Source: Bryobacterales bacterium (GTDB lineage: Bacteria > Acidobacteriota > Terriglobia > Bryobacterales > UBA6623). Taken from it: a DNA stretch of 38,026 nt. The DNA lies in assembly GCA_028819255.1 (NCBI GenBank), contig JAPPMB010000076.1:9722-47747 (forward strand), written 5' to 3'. The notes under the pieces are model-generated. The model saw only the letters and a program-made list of their open reading frames with translations, did not search any database and was not told where the DNA came from. The position numbers were made by a program, and so were the translations under genes. Below, in pieces: positions 30,826 through 38,026 of this stretch; within the stretch, counting starts at the first letter, position 1; each line of letters begins with the position of its first letter.

Positions 30826-31674
30826 ATGAATCGGCAATCCTGGCTCTTGATCCCGATTCTGCTCGTATCGGCGTGCGGCGTGCCTGAAGAGCCTTCTCTG
30901 AAGCCGATTCCGGACGGTCTTGTGGTGCTGACGTTCGATGACGGCAACAAGTCCGACATCTCCTTTGTGGCTCCCAAGCTGAAGGAATACGGCTTCGGGG
31001 CATCCTTCTACATCACCGAAGGCCTCGGCTTCGAGGCGGACGTCGACAAGGAGCGGTACGTGTCCTGGGAGGATGTTCGGCGTCTGCACGACCTCGGATT
31101 CGAGGTTGGCAACCATACGGGCTCGCATCCCAACATGGCGAGCCTCCCCAGCGCCGAAATCCACTCAAATCTCGAAGTCATCGAGCAACGCTGCAAGGAG
31201 CGCGGCATTCCTAGGCCCACGACATTCGTCTATCCGGGCTGGCGCCACAGCTTGCCGGTCGTCGAGGCCCTTGCCGAACGGGAGTACGTCTTCGCACGCC
31301 GGGGGGTGAGTCCCGAGCACCCCGACGGAGGAACGGGCGGTCGCGGCCGCGCCTACGATCCGGCCGAGGACCACCCGCTGCTCATTCCGACAACCGGCTA
31401 TGCCGGACCGGAGTGGGGCTTTGATGACCTCGTCTGGGCGATCGACCAGGCGAAGGACGGCAAGGTTGCCGTACTCACCTTTCACGGAGTGCCTGCGGTC
31501 GAGCATCCATGGGTTCACACCGATCCGGAGGACTTCATCCGCTACATGGACTACCTCAGGGATGAGGGATGCACGGTCATCGCCTTGCGGGAACTCGCCC
31601 GGTACGTCGACCCGGCCCAAGGGCCAAGCGATCCCTACGAGCCGATTCGCAGGCGGCTTGAGGGTGCCGGCTAG
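30826..31674 (+). CDS. Lipoprotein polysaccharide deacetylase (CE4 family)
   Basis: This 282-residue exported lipoprotein has a signal peptide with the lipobox LLVSAC (about 13-18, with cysteine 18 lipidated). The polysaccharide deacetylase (NodB homology) domain carries the catalytic motif LTFDDGNKSD (about residues 34-43), the metal-binding GNHTGSHPN (about 92-100) and FVYPGWRH (about 132-139), plus TFHGVP near the end. These enzymes remove acetyl groups from N-acetylated sugars such as peptidoglycan or chitin. ATG 30826 was chosen; the frame opens six codons earlier with no start that fits. The substrate is unknown. The neighbours are unrelated in sequence, but the xylose isomerase-like and PHP genes also suggest carbohydrate use. 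Confidence 0.9.
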   Translation: MNRQSWLLIPILLVSACGVPEEPSLKPIPDGLVVLTFDDGNKSDISFVAPKLKEYGFGASFYITEGLGFEADVDKERYVSWEDVRRLHDLGFEVGNHTGSHPNMASLPSAEIHSNLEVIEQRCKERGIPRPTTFVYPGWRHSLPVVEALAEREYVFARRGVSPEHPDGGTGGRGRAYDPAEDHPLLIPTTGYAGPEWGFDDLVWAIDQAKDGKVAVLTFHGVPAVEHPWVHTDPEDFIRYMDYLRDEGCTVIALRELARYVDPAQGPSDPYEPIRRRLEGAG

Positions 31675-31951
31675 CGCGCCGGCGTCCATTGCCCGTTGTG
31701 CTTCCCGGCCCGCCCGTCGTCCGGCCGGCAGGTGCTGACTGGCTGGGACCCGCAGGGGCGGACGGCTGCTGGTGGCCCGGCGGCAGGCCCCCTGGACCGT
31801 TGCCGGGCCACTTCGATCGCCCGTTCCCGGTCGATCCCGCATCTGCCCTTGCCGCCGTCGGAAGAGTCGCGACGACCAGGTGTCGATATGCTGGGGCGGG
31901 CTCAGACTCAGTCCGCCGTGCGCTGACGTCCAGGCACATCTCCCTCCTCCT

Positions 31952-32560
31952 ATGCCGCCAGCGGGCTCCAAGCGCGACACGAAAAATGTCGATCCGGTTC
32001 CTACGTCTCTGGGGGGCGCCTTCTCCTCCCTGGCCAGACATCCCTCGCGCTGGCTGGTTCTCTACTGGAACTGGAAGAATGCCGTTCTCAGCGCCGCTCT
32101 CAGGGCTTCAATCTTCTTTGTGGTGAACCTGACCGCGAGCTGGGGCAGCGCCGTCGACGCGGTCGTGACCGAACTGTTCTACAGGGCTCCCATGGTGGGC
32201 ACTCTCGCCTCCCTCTCCCAGGTGTTCCGCCGCGTGCAGCCCGCCTGGAAGGCCGGCGTGGTGATCATGTTCGCGCTGCCGACGCTGGGCCACGGCATCG
32301 AGTTCACAGTCCATTCGCTCAGGGGAACGGAGAAATTGTACGAGAGCGTGGCTGTGTCCGTCGGCTTCTCGATGTTCACGGCGGTGCTCAGCTATCTCCT
32401 GCATCGACGAGACGTCCTGATTGTGGGTGACGGCGCCCGGCCGTTCTTCCACGACCTCGTCCGTCTTCCTCCGGAACTGTTCGACCTTCTCGTGCGCAAG
32501 CCCTTGTCGCTGGCGTTCGGCGAGCGTAGCGGCCGGTCCGCGCCGCACGACCGGACCTGA
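31952..32560 (+). CDS. Conserved hypothetical membrane protein
   Basis: This 202-residue protein has likely membrane segments near 47-67 (AALRASIFFVVNLTASW), 105-125 (AGVVIMFALPTLGHGIEF) and 140-158 (VAVSVGFSMFTAVLSYLL). It begins with a basic N-terminus and LARHPSRWLVLYWNWKNAVLS. The C-terminal tail is charged. I know similar uncharacterised proteins from acidobacterial genomes by their start (RHPxRWLxLxWNWKxAxLSA), which was not checked. ATG 31952 was chosen; the open frame extends upstream to 31772, but that part is proline/arginine-rich and shows no coding signal. It precedes the isomerase-like gene by 54 bases; a link is possible but not shown. Confidence 0.68.
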   Translation: MPPAGSKRDTKNVDPVPTSLGGAFSSLARHPSRWLVLYWNWKNAVLSAALRASIFFVVNLTASWGSAVDAVVTELFYRAPMVGTLASLSQVFRRVQPAWKAGVVIMFALPTLGHGIEFTVHSLRGTEKLYESVAVSVGFSMFTAVLSYLLHRRDVLIVGDGARPFFHDLVRLPPELFDLLVRKPLSLAFGERSGRSAPHDRT

Positions 32561-32614
32561 CCGCTTCCGGCTGCGGGTTGACGGGTGCCTCGCCTGACGG
32601 TTCTACTGGGTTAG

Positions 32615-33847
32615 ATGCCAACTGATTCGCCCTCCGAGCAGCGCTCCCTGACAGACCGCCTCATGCAGCTTGCAGGCGGAAGCTACACCCCCGAGCAGCG
32701 CCGGAAATACTACATCAGCGGACCTCAGTGGGCCGGCGCCTACGAGGGGCAGGCCCTCTTCCATGCGCCGACACGCGAGCCGGTCGGCTTCGAGGAGGTG
32801 ATCCGGAACCTCGGGGAAATCGGCATCCCTTGCTGGACGACCCACGACAGCGACGTCATCGACACGGATGACCTTCTGACCGACCGCCAGTGGGAGGTCG
32901 TCCGGCGGATCAACCAGGCGCTGGACGACAACGGCGTACGGTGTTCGATGGTCACATGCGAGACCTTCTTCCACCCGGTGTTCGCGGCCAGCGCGGCAGC
33001 CGAGGCCCCGGAAGTCCGCGACTACGCTTCCCGCCGGCTCCAGAACACCGTGGACATCGGCCACGAGCTCGGCGCCCGGTTCGCGGTCTACTGGCCGGGC
33101 ACGCTCGGGTACATGGTGCAGGGCGCCATTGACGAAACCGACACCCTCCGCTGGTTCGCGGACGGATTGAACGCAGCCTGCGCCCGCGACATCGAGGTCG
33201 CGGCGGAAAAGGGTCGATCCACGCTCAAGCACTGCCTCGAGGCCAAGCCGTTCGAGCCGCAGGCGCAGATCATCCTGCCCAGTTCCGATGCGATGCTCGC
33301 CTTCATCTCGAGCGGGCTGCTCGAGCATCCCGAAATGGTCGGACTCAATCCCGAGTACCTCCATGAGCTGATGTGGGGAGGAGCGACACGCGCCGTCCTT
33401 GCGCGCGCGCTGCTGTGCGGAAAGCTGTTCCACTTCGACATCAACGACGGGTACCCGCTGAAACACGACGTGGACCTCGGAATCGGCGTGGTGAACCCGC
33501 TCGACTGGCTGAACGTGCTCGTCCTGCTGCGTTCCCACGGCTATGAAGGGCCGTTCAACCTCGACTTCAAGCCGCCGCGGACCACCTCGAACTACGGCGT
33601 CTGGAAGGTCAGCTTCCCGTCGGCGGTGGATCGGTTCATCACACTTTGGAACATCGCCGGCGAGGTGATCGAAGATCCGGTCATGAAGGAAGCCACCGAG
33701 GCCCTCCGGGCCGGCGGCGGAGCCTCATCCGATCTTGGCCGGATCGTCGAGGCCAACCGGGAGCTCCTGACGCTCCACGAACTGATGGCCCACAGACTCT
33801 TCCAGCTGCTGGTCGGACAGCATCGGGGAAGAGTGTTCAGCGGTTAG
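32615..33847 (+). CDS. Divergent xylose isomerase-like TIM-barrel enzyme
   Basis: This 410-residue protein has the ordered features of metal-dependent xylose isomerases: the substrate-opening histidine in TTHDSD (H77), the phenylalanine/tyrosine-rich YWPGTLGY, the metal ligands in LEAKPFEP (E209, K211), NPEYLHELMWGG, FHFDINDG (about 273-280) and LDFKPPR (about 316-322). It differs from standard XylA in the details (E-x-K-P, D-x-N). It should isomerise a ketose/aldose pair, but the sugar is unknown and may not be xylose. Start ATG 32615 follows a short gap after the membrane hypothetical; the first 25 residues are polar. Confidence 0.78.
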   Translation: MPTDSPSEQRSLTDRLMQLAGGSYTPEQRRKYYISGPQWAGAYEGQALFHAPTREPVGFEEVIRNLGEIGIPCWTTHDSDVIDTDDLLTDRQWEVVRRINQALDDNGVRCSMVTCETFFHPVFAASAAAEAPEVRDYASRRLQNTVDIGHELGARFAVYWPGTLGYMVQGAIDETDTLRWFADGLNAACARDIEVAAEKGRSTLKHCLEAKPFEPQAQIILPSSDAMLAFISSGLLEHPEMVGLNPEYLHELMWGGATRAVLARALLCGKLFHFDINDGYPLKHDVDLGIGVVNPLDWLNVLVLLRSHGYEGPFNLDFKPPRTTSNYGVWKVSFPSAVDRFITLWNIAGEVIEDPVMKEATEALRAGGGASSDLGRIVEANRELLTLHELMAHRLFQLLVGQHRGRVFSG

Positions 33848-33998
33848 CCGCGGCGCCGACGCCTTTCCCACGATCCACGGAGTCCGGCCCTGTGGCACGT
33901 GTGCCTGTCGTCCGCCATCCACTTCCGCCGCAGTGTTGCGACAGGGTAGCGGCCGCTTGACCCCGTGGCGGTTCAGTGCGCGGCAGGCCGGGCAGGCG

Positions 33999-34122
33999 CG
34001 ACGTCAGCCTCGCTCCAGACGCTCCTGCAGCCGCCCTCGACTGCCCCCCTTGTCCGGGACAGGTCCGCCAGCACCTCGACCCGAGTCGGAAGTGCCGCGG
34101 TCTCCTGCAGCCGGTGCTGGCC
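33999..34122 (-). pseudogene. Remnant of ion-channel 3' end
   Basis: Minus-strand sequence HRLQETAALPTRVEVLADLS followed by RTRGAVEGG copies the last residues of the channel at 37591-38026 (HDRLQETAGPPTRAELLAEL then SRTREALGRL). The nucleotide match spans about 120 bases, down to the stop region: after a one-base shift the remnant reads LQERLERG and a TGA. Only the 3' end exists. Its right border at about 34122 touches the sulfatase remnant directly. It is a second copy of the channel end in the same orientation, 3.6 kb away. Confidence 0.7.
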
Positions 34123-34395
34123 GGAGGGTTTGCGAGCGACCGGGTCATCGACGGACGGAACGCGGTCGCTACCCTCCAGGATGGCGTGCCGCCGCCTCGT
34201 CGGAACATCTACTTCCGCCAGCGGGCCCTGGGTGCCGTACAACGGCGGCGCTGGAACTGCGCGACCCGGACCCCGACTACGCAGGAACCACGAACTTCGC
34301 GGCCGAGCATCGGGAGATCGTACGCAACTTCTGTCAGGAATTCGAGAACTGGTTGAAAGACGTCAAGGCCGACTGGCGTCCGAACCGCGGCTTGA
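34123..34395 (+). pseudogene. Sulfatase 3'-end remnant
   Basis: Plus-strand sequence GFASDRVIDGRNAVATLQDG and RNIYFRQRALGAVQRRRW look like the end of a sulfatase (the usual DGxxLLPLLxG, YFR and AVRxGxWK blocks). A frameshift after RRRW leads to LELRDPDPDYAGTTNFAAEH, EIVRNFCQEFENWLKDVK, which matches the LYDLxxDPxExxNLAxExP tail. The catalytic centre and everything upstream are missing, so it is dead. The assignment relies on pattern memory of the family. A sulfatase here would fit glycan use by this organism. Confidence 0.55.
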
Positions 34396-34603
34396 CCTCT
34401 CCAGCCCGCCCTCCCAATCGGCCCGGCCGGTTGGCCCATCCGCGACTGACGCCGGGCCGAGGAGGGTGGTCACCACGGCGCGGCGGTCCGATGCGAACAC
34501 GCAGAGGGGCTGGTGCGAGAGCGGCGCGCGGAATCGACACCTGCATGCTACTGGTCCCCCTCGGGTTCGCTTCTCAGCTCACGGTCAGCGGCCAAGCTCG
34601 ACG

Positions 34604-37171
34604 TCAATAGTTCACCCAGATCGGGCTGGACCAGGCGACGTGGCCGTCGGCTTGCTCGACACGCACATAGTAATCCTTGGTACCGGTGCCCTTCTCAATG
34701 TCCGAGTCCGTGTATCCAAAGCTCACCTGCTGCTCTCCGGGTTGGCGTGTGTACAGGATGCGACCGCCGCGCAGGATGTGGACGCTGGCGATAGGCGCCG
34801 TGCCGCGGACACGCACTTCGATGGGCAGGGGCGCCTGGATGGAGAACTCGTCGCCCATCACATGCCGCCCCATCCGTACCTCAAGCAGGATGTTGTCCGT
34901 CGCGGCGTAGGTATGGCGGCGCCGGATTGCCTCCAGGATGCCCTCCCGCGAGGTGTCGTCGGTGTAAACCATGGCGTAGGAAAAATGCGTCGAATGGTGG
35001 TCGGAACTCGCGATCACGCCGAGGCGGTATCCTTTCTTCCACGCCTCGGTTACGAAACCGACGGGGAAATACCCAGATTCACGAATGTGTTCGTCATCGA
35101 CATCGATTCGCGCATCCAGCGGGCCCCGCGAAGATTCGTAGCTCGTGCGCGCCCCTTGGAAAATCTCGACGACGGGTTCGAGTTCCGGATCATTGTCCCG
35201 CCAGTCGGTGCCCTGTTCGGTCGCTGAAGTGTGGGGGATTGTGACGCCGCCCATGCGGCGAACCTCGTAATAGAGATGCTTTGTGTCATTGCGCACCACG
35301 TCAATCGCCGCGATGCCGCTCACGTCTCCCTGAGGGTGTCGAGGGAGTTCGAACAGCTCAACACCTTCTTGGTAGAAAAAGGGCACGACCCATCCCGAGC
35401 GGTCGGAGAAAAGCACGTTGCGGTGGCCGTTTGGTTGAGAAAGGCTTCGCTCGTAGCCGTACAGCGGCGTGAAACGCCCTGGGACGTGGTACATGTCGGC
35501 CGCTTTCCGCGAATACCACCACCAGTAGTCGTAGCCGCCGCCCTGATGGTCCGTGGAAGCGCCGAAGTCGAGATCTGCGGCATCTAGCGCATAGCGGTAC
35601 AGGTCGGGCAGGGAACCGTCCCGCACACCGCCGTCGTCCCAACTCAGTTCGGTGTGGCGGTGCAGGTCGCCGCGGACGATGCCAACCGGACGTCCGGCGA
35701 TGTGCGTCTGATACGCACGAATCGCCGCCACGTCCCCTGACTCATCGATGTGGCCGCGCGGGGCGGCGACACGTTCCGGGGCGGGCGTCGCGAGTGCCGC
35801 CTCGGCGCTTGGCTCGAGAGCGAAGCTCGTCGCATACGTTTCCCCGACGATCGGCCTTTGCGCCCAAATCGGGCGCCGGTTGTCGGTAGGCCAGGACCAC
35901 CACATCCCTTCGGGCGTCGCGGCGGCGCTGATGCGTGTTCCCAGCCGTCCCCAGCTCTTGGGCAGCGCCCGGAGCCCGGTCCACCGGTCACGGTCGTATC
36001 GAGCAACCCAGTACTCGAAGTAGGAGAGCTCTCCCTTCTCGCCCTCGCCACCCACCTGAATCTGGCGTTTGGCCGCCACCCAGATATTTCCGTTTCCATC
36101 GGTGAAGACGTGGGGATGAAACGTCCATTTGGGCTCACCTTTGCCCTGAGCTAAGGCCTCTTGCAATGGCTTCACCGGAGCCTGGACACGGCCTCCCCCA
36201 TAACAACGGATGCGGGATTGGCGGGACCCGCCGAGTTCCACGCCCGGCTGACGCTCGCGGATCTTGTATCCGGTGTCCTTCCCCCATCCGGCGCCGCCCG
36301 ACTCGTAGGCCACCCAAACCCTGTCCTGCCGGTCGACGGCAACCGTGGCGCGGGCTTCGAACCGCGCGGTTTGCGCGATAGCGATTTCTGGGCCTAGGAG
36401 CAAGCCGTTGCGGACTCCCGTCAGGTAGACGTCGTAGTTGCCATTCTTGTAGCTGTCGTATGCAACCCACGCCGTGCCCGACGAGTCGATCGCGACGGCG
36501 GGATCCCACTCGTTCGCCTCACGTTCGGTTACCGCTACCGCTGGCGACCAGTCGTCCCGATAGCGTGAGGACTCCGTCCCGTCGATCATGCGCAGATAGA
36601 TGTTGGCGGCGCGGTTTCGAAATCCCTGCCAAACGACGGCGATACGGCCCTTGGTGTCGCTGCCAACGCGGGGGTTGATGTCGGGTAGCGGGTGGTCGGT
36701 CAGTCGCCGGAGACCGCTCCAACTCTGCGAGGCGGGGTCGAAGCGCCGCGCATAGATATCCCAATTGCCTTGGACCTGCTGGGTCCACACGACCCACGCA
36801 CGGTTGTCGGCGTCGACCGCAATCTGGGGATGCCAGCTGTCACCGCTGGTGTTGGGGACGTACTGCAAGTTGCCCCAGGTCCCATCCACGCGGTGGCGCA
36901 GCGCGATGTCGTCGCGACCATCCGAGTACGCCAACCATGCCAGCCACAATGAGCCATCCGGTGCCGCAGCGAGGGAAGGCAGGTCGTCCTCGCGGTTCTC
37001 CGTTCCAACCATCACCGCCGGCGACGCGAGATCGACCGGCCTCGACTGGGCATTGAGATGAGTAAGACAGAGCGCTACGCAGTAGAGAAGCCGCAAGACG
37101 GCTTGGTATCCGCAGTCGGACGCGGTGCGCAGCCCCCTCCTGTCGGGCCGGACTCCTCGAACGGCATGCAC
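34604..37171 (-). CDS. Large secreted beta-propeller and PHP-type (DUF3604-like) protein
   Basis: This 855-residue protein has a signal peptide at about 22-41 (AVLRLLYCVALCLTHLNAQ). A multi-bladed beta-propeller at about 60-440 is made of repeats such as LPSLAAAPDGSLWLAWLAYS, HPQIAVDADNRAWVVWTQQ and WDPAVAIDSSGTAWVAYDS. A C-terminal PHP/DUF3604-like domain has metal-binding motifs GDLHRHTELS (501-510), STDHQGGG (539-546), an acidic site EIFQGAR (669-675) and ASSDHHSTHFSY (721-732), followed by an Ig-like end. PHP metalloenzymes are hydrolases of phosphoesters; DUF3604 proteins are uncharacterised. GTG 37171 was chosen because AAGGGG lies seven bases upstream. It may cut or bind sugar or phosphate-rich polymers outside the cell. 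Next to it is only a decayed sulfatase end. Confidence 0.8.
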   Translation of the reverse strand: MHAVRGVRPDRRGLRTASDCGYQAVLRLLYCVALCLTHLNAQSRPVDLASPAVMVGTENREDDLPSLAAAPDGSLWLAWLAYSDGRDDIALRHRVDGTWGNLQYVPNTSGDSWHPQIAVDADNRAWVVWTQQVQGNWDIYARRFDPASQSWSGLRRLTDHPLPDINPRVGSDTKGRIAVVWQGFRNRAANIYLRMIDGTESSRYRDDWSPAVAVTEREANEWDPAVAIDSSGTAWVAYDSYKNGNYDVYLTGVRNGLLLGPEIAIAQTARFEARATVAVDRQDRVWVAYESGGAGWGKDTGYKIRERQPGVELGGSRQSRIRCYGGGRVQAPVKPLQEALAQGKGEPKWTFHPHVFTDGNGNIWVAAKRQIQVGGEGEKGELSYFEYWVARYDRDRWTGLRALPKSWGRLGTRISAAATPEGMWWSWPTDNRRPIWAQRPIVGETYATSFALEPSAEAALATPAPERVAAPRGHIDESGDVAAIRAYQTHIAGRPVGIVRGDLHRHTELSWDDGGVRDGSLPDLYRYALDAADLDFGASTDHQGGGYDYWWWYSRKAADMYHVPGRFTPLYGYERSLSQPNGHRNVLFSDRSGWVVPFFYQEGVELFELPRHPQGDVSGIAAIDVVRNDTKHLYYEVRRMGGVTIPHTSATEQGTDWRDNDPELEPVVEIFQGARTSYESSRGPLDARIDVDDEHIRESGYFPVGFVTEAWKKGYRLGVIASSDHHSTHFSYAMVYTDDTSREGILEAIRRRHTYAATDNILLEVRMGRHVMGDEFSIQAPLPIEVRVRGTAPIASVHILRGGRILYTRQPGEQQVSFGYTDSDIEKGTGTKDYYVRVEQADGHVAWSSPIWVNY

Positions 37172-37469
37172 CTCGATTCCCCTTTTATGTTGGAGAGGTG
37201 CCGGAGAGAGGGATGGCCTCCAGAACCTCGGATCCTCTCTCTTCAGTGCCGCAGGTGGCGCAAGCCACCGCTGCGGCAGGCAACAGATCCCTCCCCAGCG
37301 CTGTGCGGGGAGCCCCGCATCCTAGCGTCCGGAGCAGGACACCGGACTCACGAAACCGACACTATCACAATCGTAGTCGCTCGGTCAGGACCTGGATTCC
37401 GAGAGTATCCGAGGGGAATTGCAAAGCTCATTCTGTGAAACAACACTGTCAAGGAGGCCCGGCGCGACC
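37172..37469. other. Intergenic region upstream of the PHP gene
   Basis: This 298-base stretch holds the minus-strand promoter of the beta-propeller/PHP gene. AAGGGG at about 37179-37184 is its ribosome binding site. I see no gene in it. Confidence 0.45.
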
Positions 37470-37571
37470 ATGAGCCCATCGACTGCCACCGCCACGGCAG
37501 CATCGGACCCTGCCTTCGTCGGGGCGGCCGCGAGCAACTGGAAGCATCGGCTTGTTTGCAGTCGGTCCTAA
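37470..37571 (+). pseudogene. Possible truncated small gene
   Basis: An AAGGAGG (37451-37457) stands 12 bases before ATG 37470, which opens a frame of 33 codons (SPSTATATAASDPAFVGAAA, then SNWKHRLVC) ending in TAA. It looks like the 5' end of a gene whose continuation is missing, as the ion channel gene on the opposite strand begins to converge on it 20 bases later. I do not recognise the product. It could also be a chance frame. Confidence 0.25.
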
Positions 37572-37590
37572 CGAATTGGCAGGTGCGGCG

Positions 37591-38026
37591 TCAGTCCCGC
37601 TCCAGCCGCACCTGCAGCCGCCCGAGTGCTTCCCTCGTCCGGGACAGCTCCGCCAGCAGCTCGGCCCGGGTCGGTGGCCCCGCCGTCTCCTGCAGTCGGT
37701 CGTGCTTGGCCTCTTCCAGGCTGTTGATCACCACGGCGACAAACAGGTTGAGGATCACAAAGGTCTCCGCGACCACGAAGCTCACAAAGTACGCCCAAGC
37801 CCACCAGTGATGGTCGAGCGCGGCGTACATTATGTCGGTCCAGTCTTCCAGAGTGGCGATGCGGAACAGCGACAGCAGCGAGATGCCGAGCGTGCGCCAG
37901 TGGGTGGGGTCGAACTCGCGGAACAGATGGTAGCCGGCAACCCCGTAGACGTAGAAGACGATCGACATCAGCGCGAGCACGTTGAACATCCCGGGCACCG
38001 AGCGGATCAGCGTGGCGACGATGAGC
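37591..38026 (-). CDS. Voltage-gated ion channel (NavBac-type), C-terminal part
   Basis: Only the C-terminal part is inside the window; the gene continues beyond the right edge. Seen in order: end of a membrane helix (S5), LALMSIVFYVYGVAGYHLF, then the pore loop SLLSLFRIATLEDWTDIMYA, the S6 helix VSFVVAETFVILNLFVAVVI with an NSLEEAKHD neck, and a terminal coiled coil ELLAELSRTREALGRLQV. The pore filter reads TLEDWTD. NavAb has TLESWSM; the calcium-selective variant CavAb has TLDDWSD. This channel shares the two acidic positions of CavAb at sites 178 and 181 and the glutamate of Nav at 177, so selectivity is open. The function in bacteria is uncertain. Confidence 0.88.
   Translation of the reverse strand, partial: LIVATLIRSVPGMFNVLALMSIVFYVYGVAGYHLFREFDPTHWRTLGISLLSLFRIATLEDWTDIMYAALDHHWWAWAYFVSFVVAETFVILNLFVAVVINSLEEAKHDRLQETAGPPTRAELLAELSRTREALGRLQVRLERD

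Overview
The window is GC-rich bacterial chromosome, most likely from an uncharacterised member of Acidobacteriota near the Solibacter/Bryobacterales group. This is inference from gene content, not from a marker gene. The pointers are the secreted trio of PPC-repeat, DUF1501 and DUF1549/DUF1553 proteins, a DUF3179 protein, two hypothetical proteins (372-1157 and 31952-32560) that resemble acidobacterial families as I remember them, and a bacterial voltage-gated channel. No rRNA, tRNA or CRISPR array is visible. The first ~86 bases are homopolymer runs and look like a contig-edge artefact.

Layout. 87-1157: end of a MidA-like methyltransferase and a membrane-anchored hypothetical. 1500-2759 (minus): a cysteine desulfurase-like enzyme, divergent from a tightly packed plus-strand glycan operon of three family-2 and one family-4 glycosyltransferases (2845-7030), followed by a DinG-type helicase. 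hemW (minus) closes this block. 10.3-16.9 kb is an accessory island: remains of an SMC/ABC-type ATPase gene and the first codons of a second gene, an IS1634-family element with recognisable inverted repeats, a two-gene operon of unknown function (a TerB-like membrane protein plus a 502-residue membrane protein), an orphan HigA-type antitoxin and a small helical protein.

16.97-18.5 kb carries pdxS-pdxT (vitamin B6 synthesis). 18.66-24.6 kb is the secreted DUF1549/DUF1553, DUF1501 and PPC operon. 24.9-27.1 kb has a thiamine-diphosphate enzyme coupled to a pentaheme cytochrome c. 27.4-28.8 kb holds an AbiEii-type nucleotidyltransferase toxin with a DUF6922 partner under a palindromic operator, beside the cut-off 3' end of an outer-membrane alginate-export-like gene. 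29.0-33.8 kb holds a DUF3179 protein, a lipoprotein polysaccharide deacetylase, a membrane hypothetical and a divergent xylose isomerase-like enzyme.

34.0-38.0 kb is another scarred zone. A decayed copy of the 3' end of an ion channel gene abuts the decayed 3' end of a sulfatase gene. Then come a large secreted beta-propeller/PHP protein and the C-terminal half of an intact channel whose pore reads TLEDWTD.

The best candidate for something undescribed is the two-gene operon at 13153-15776. It has overlapping genes, a TerB-like sensor or scaffold domain joined to a glycine-rich membrane segment, and a membrane partner with a distinctive HRLASPGHDPLLG motif. It sits in an island with a dead ATPase system, an IS and an antitoxin, which is the usual setting of defence genes. 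Its function cannot be proved from sequence alone.
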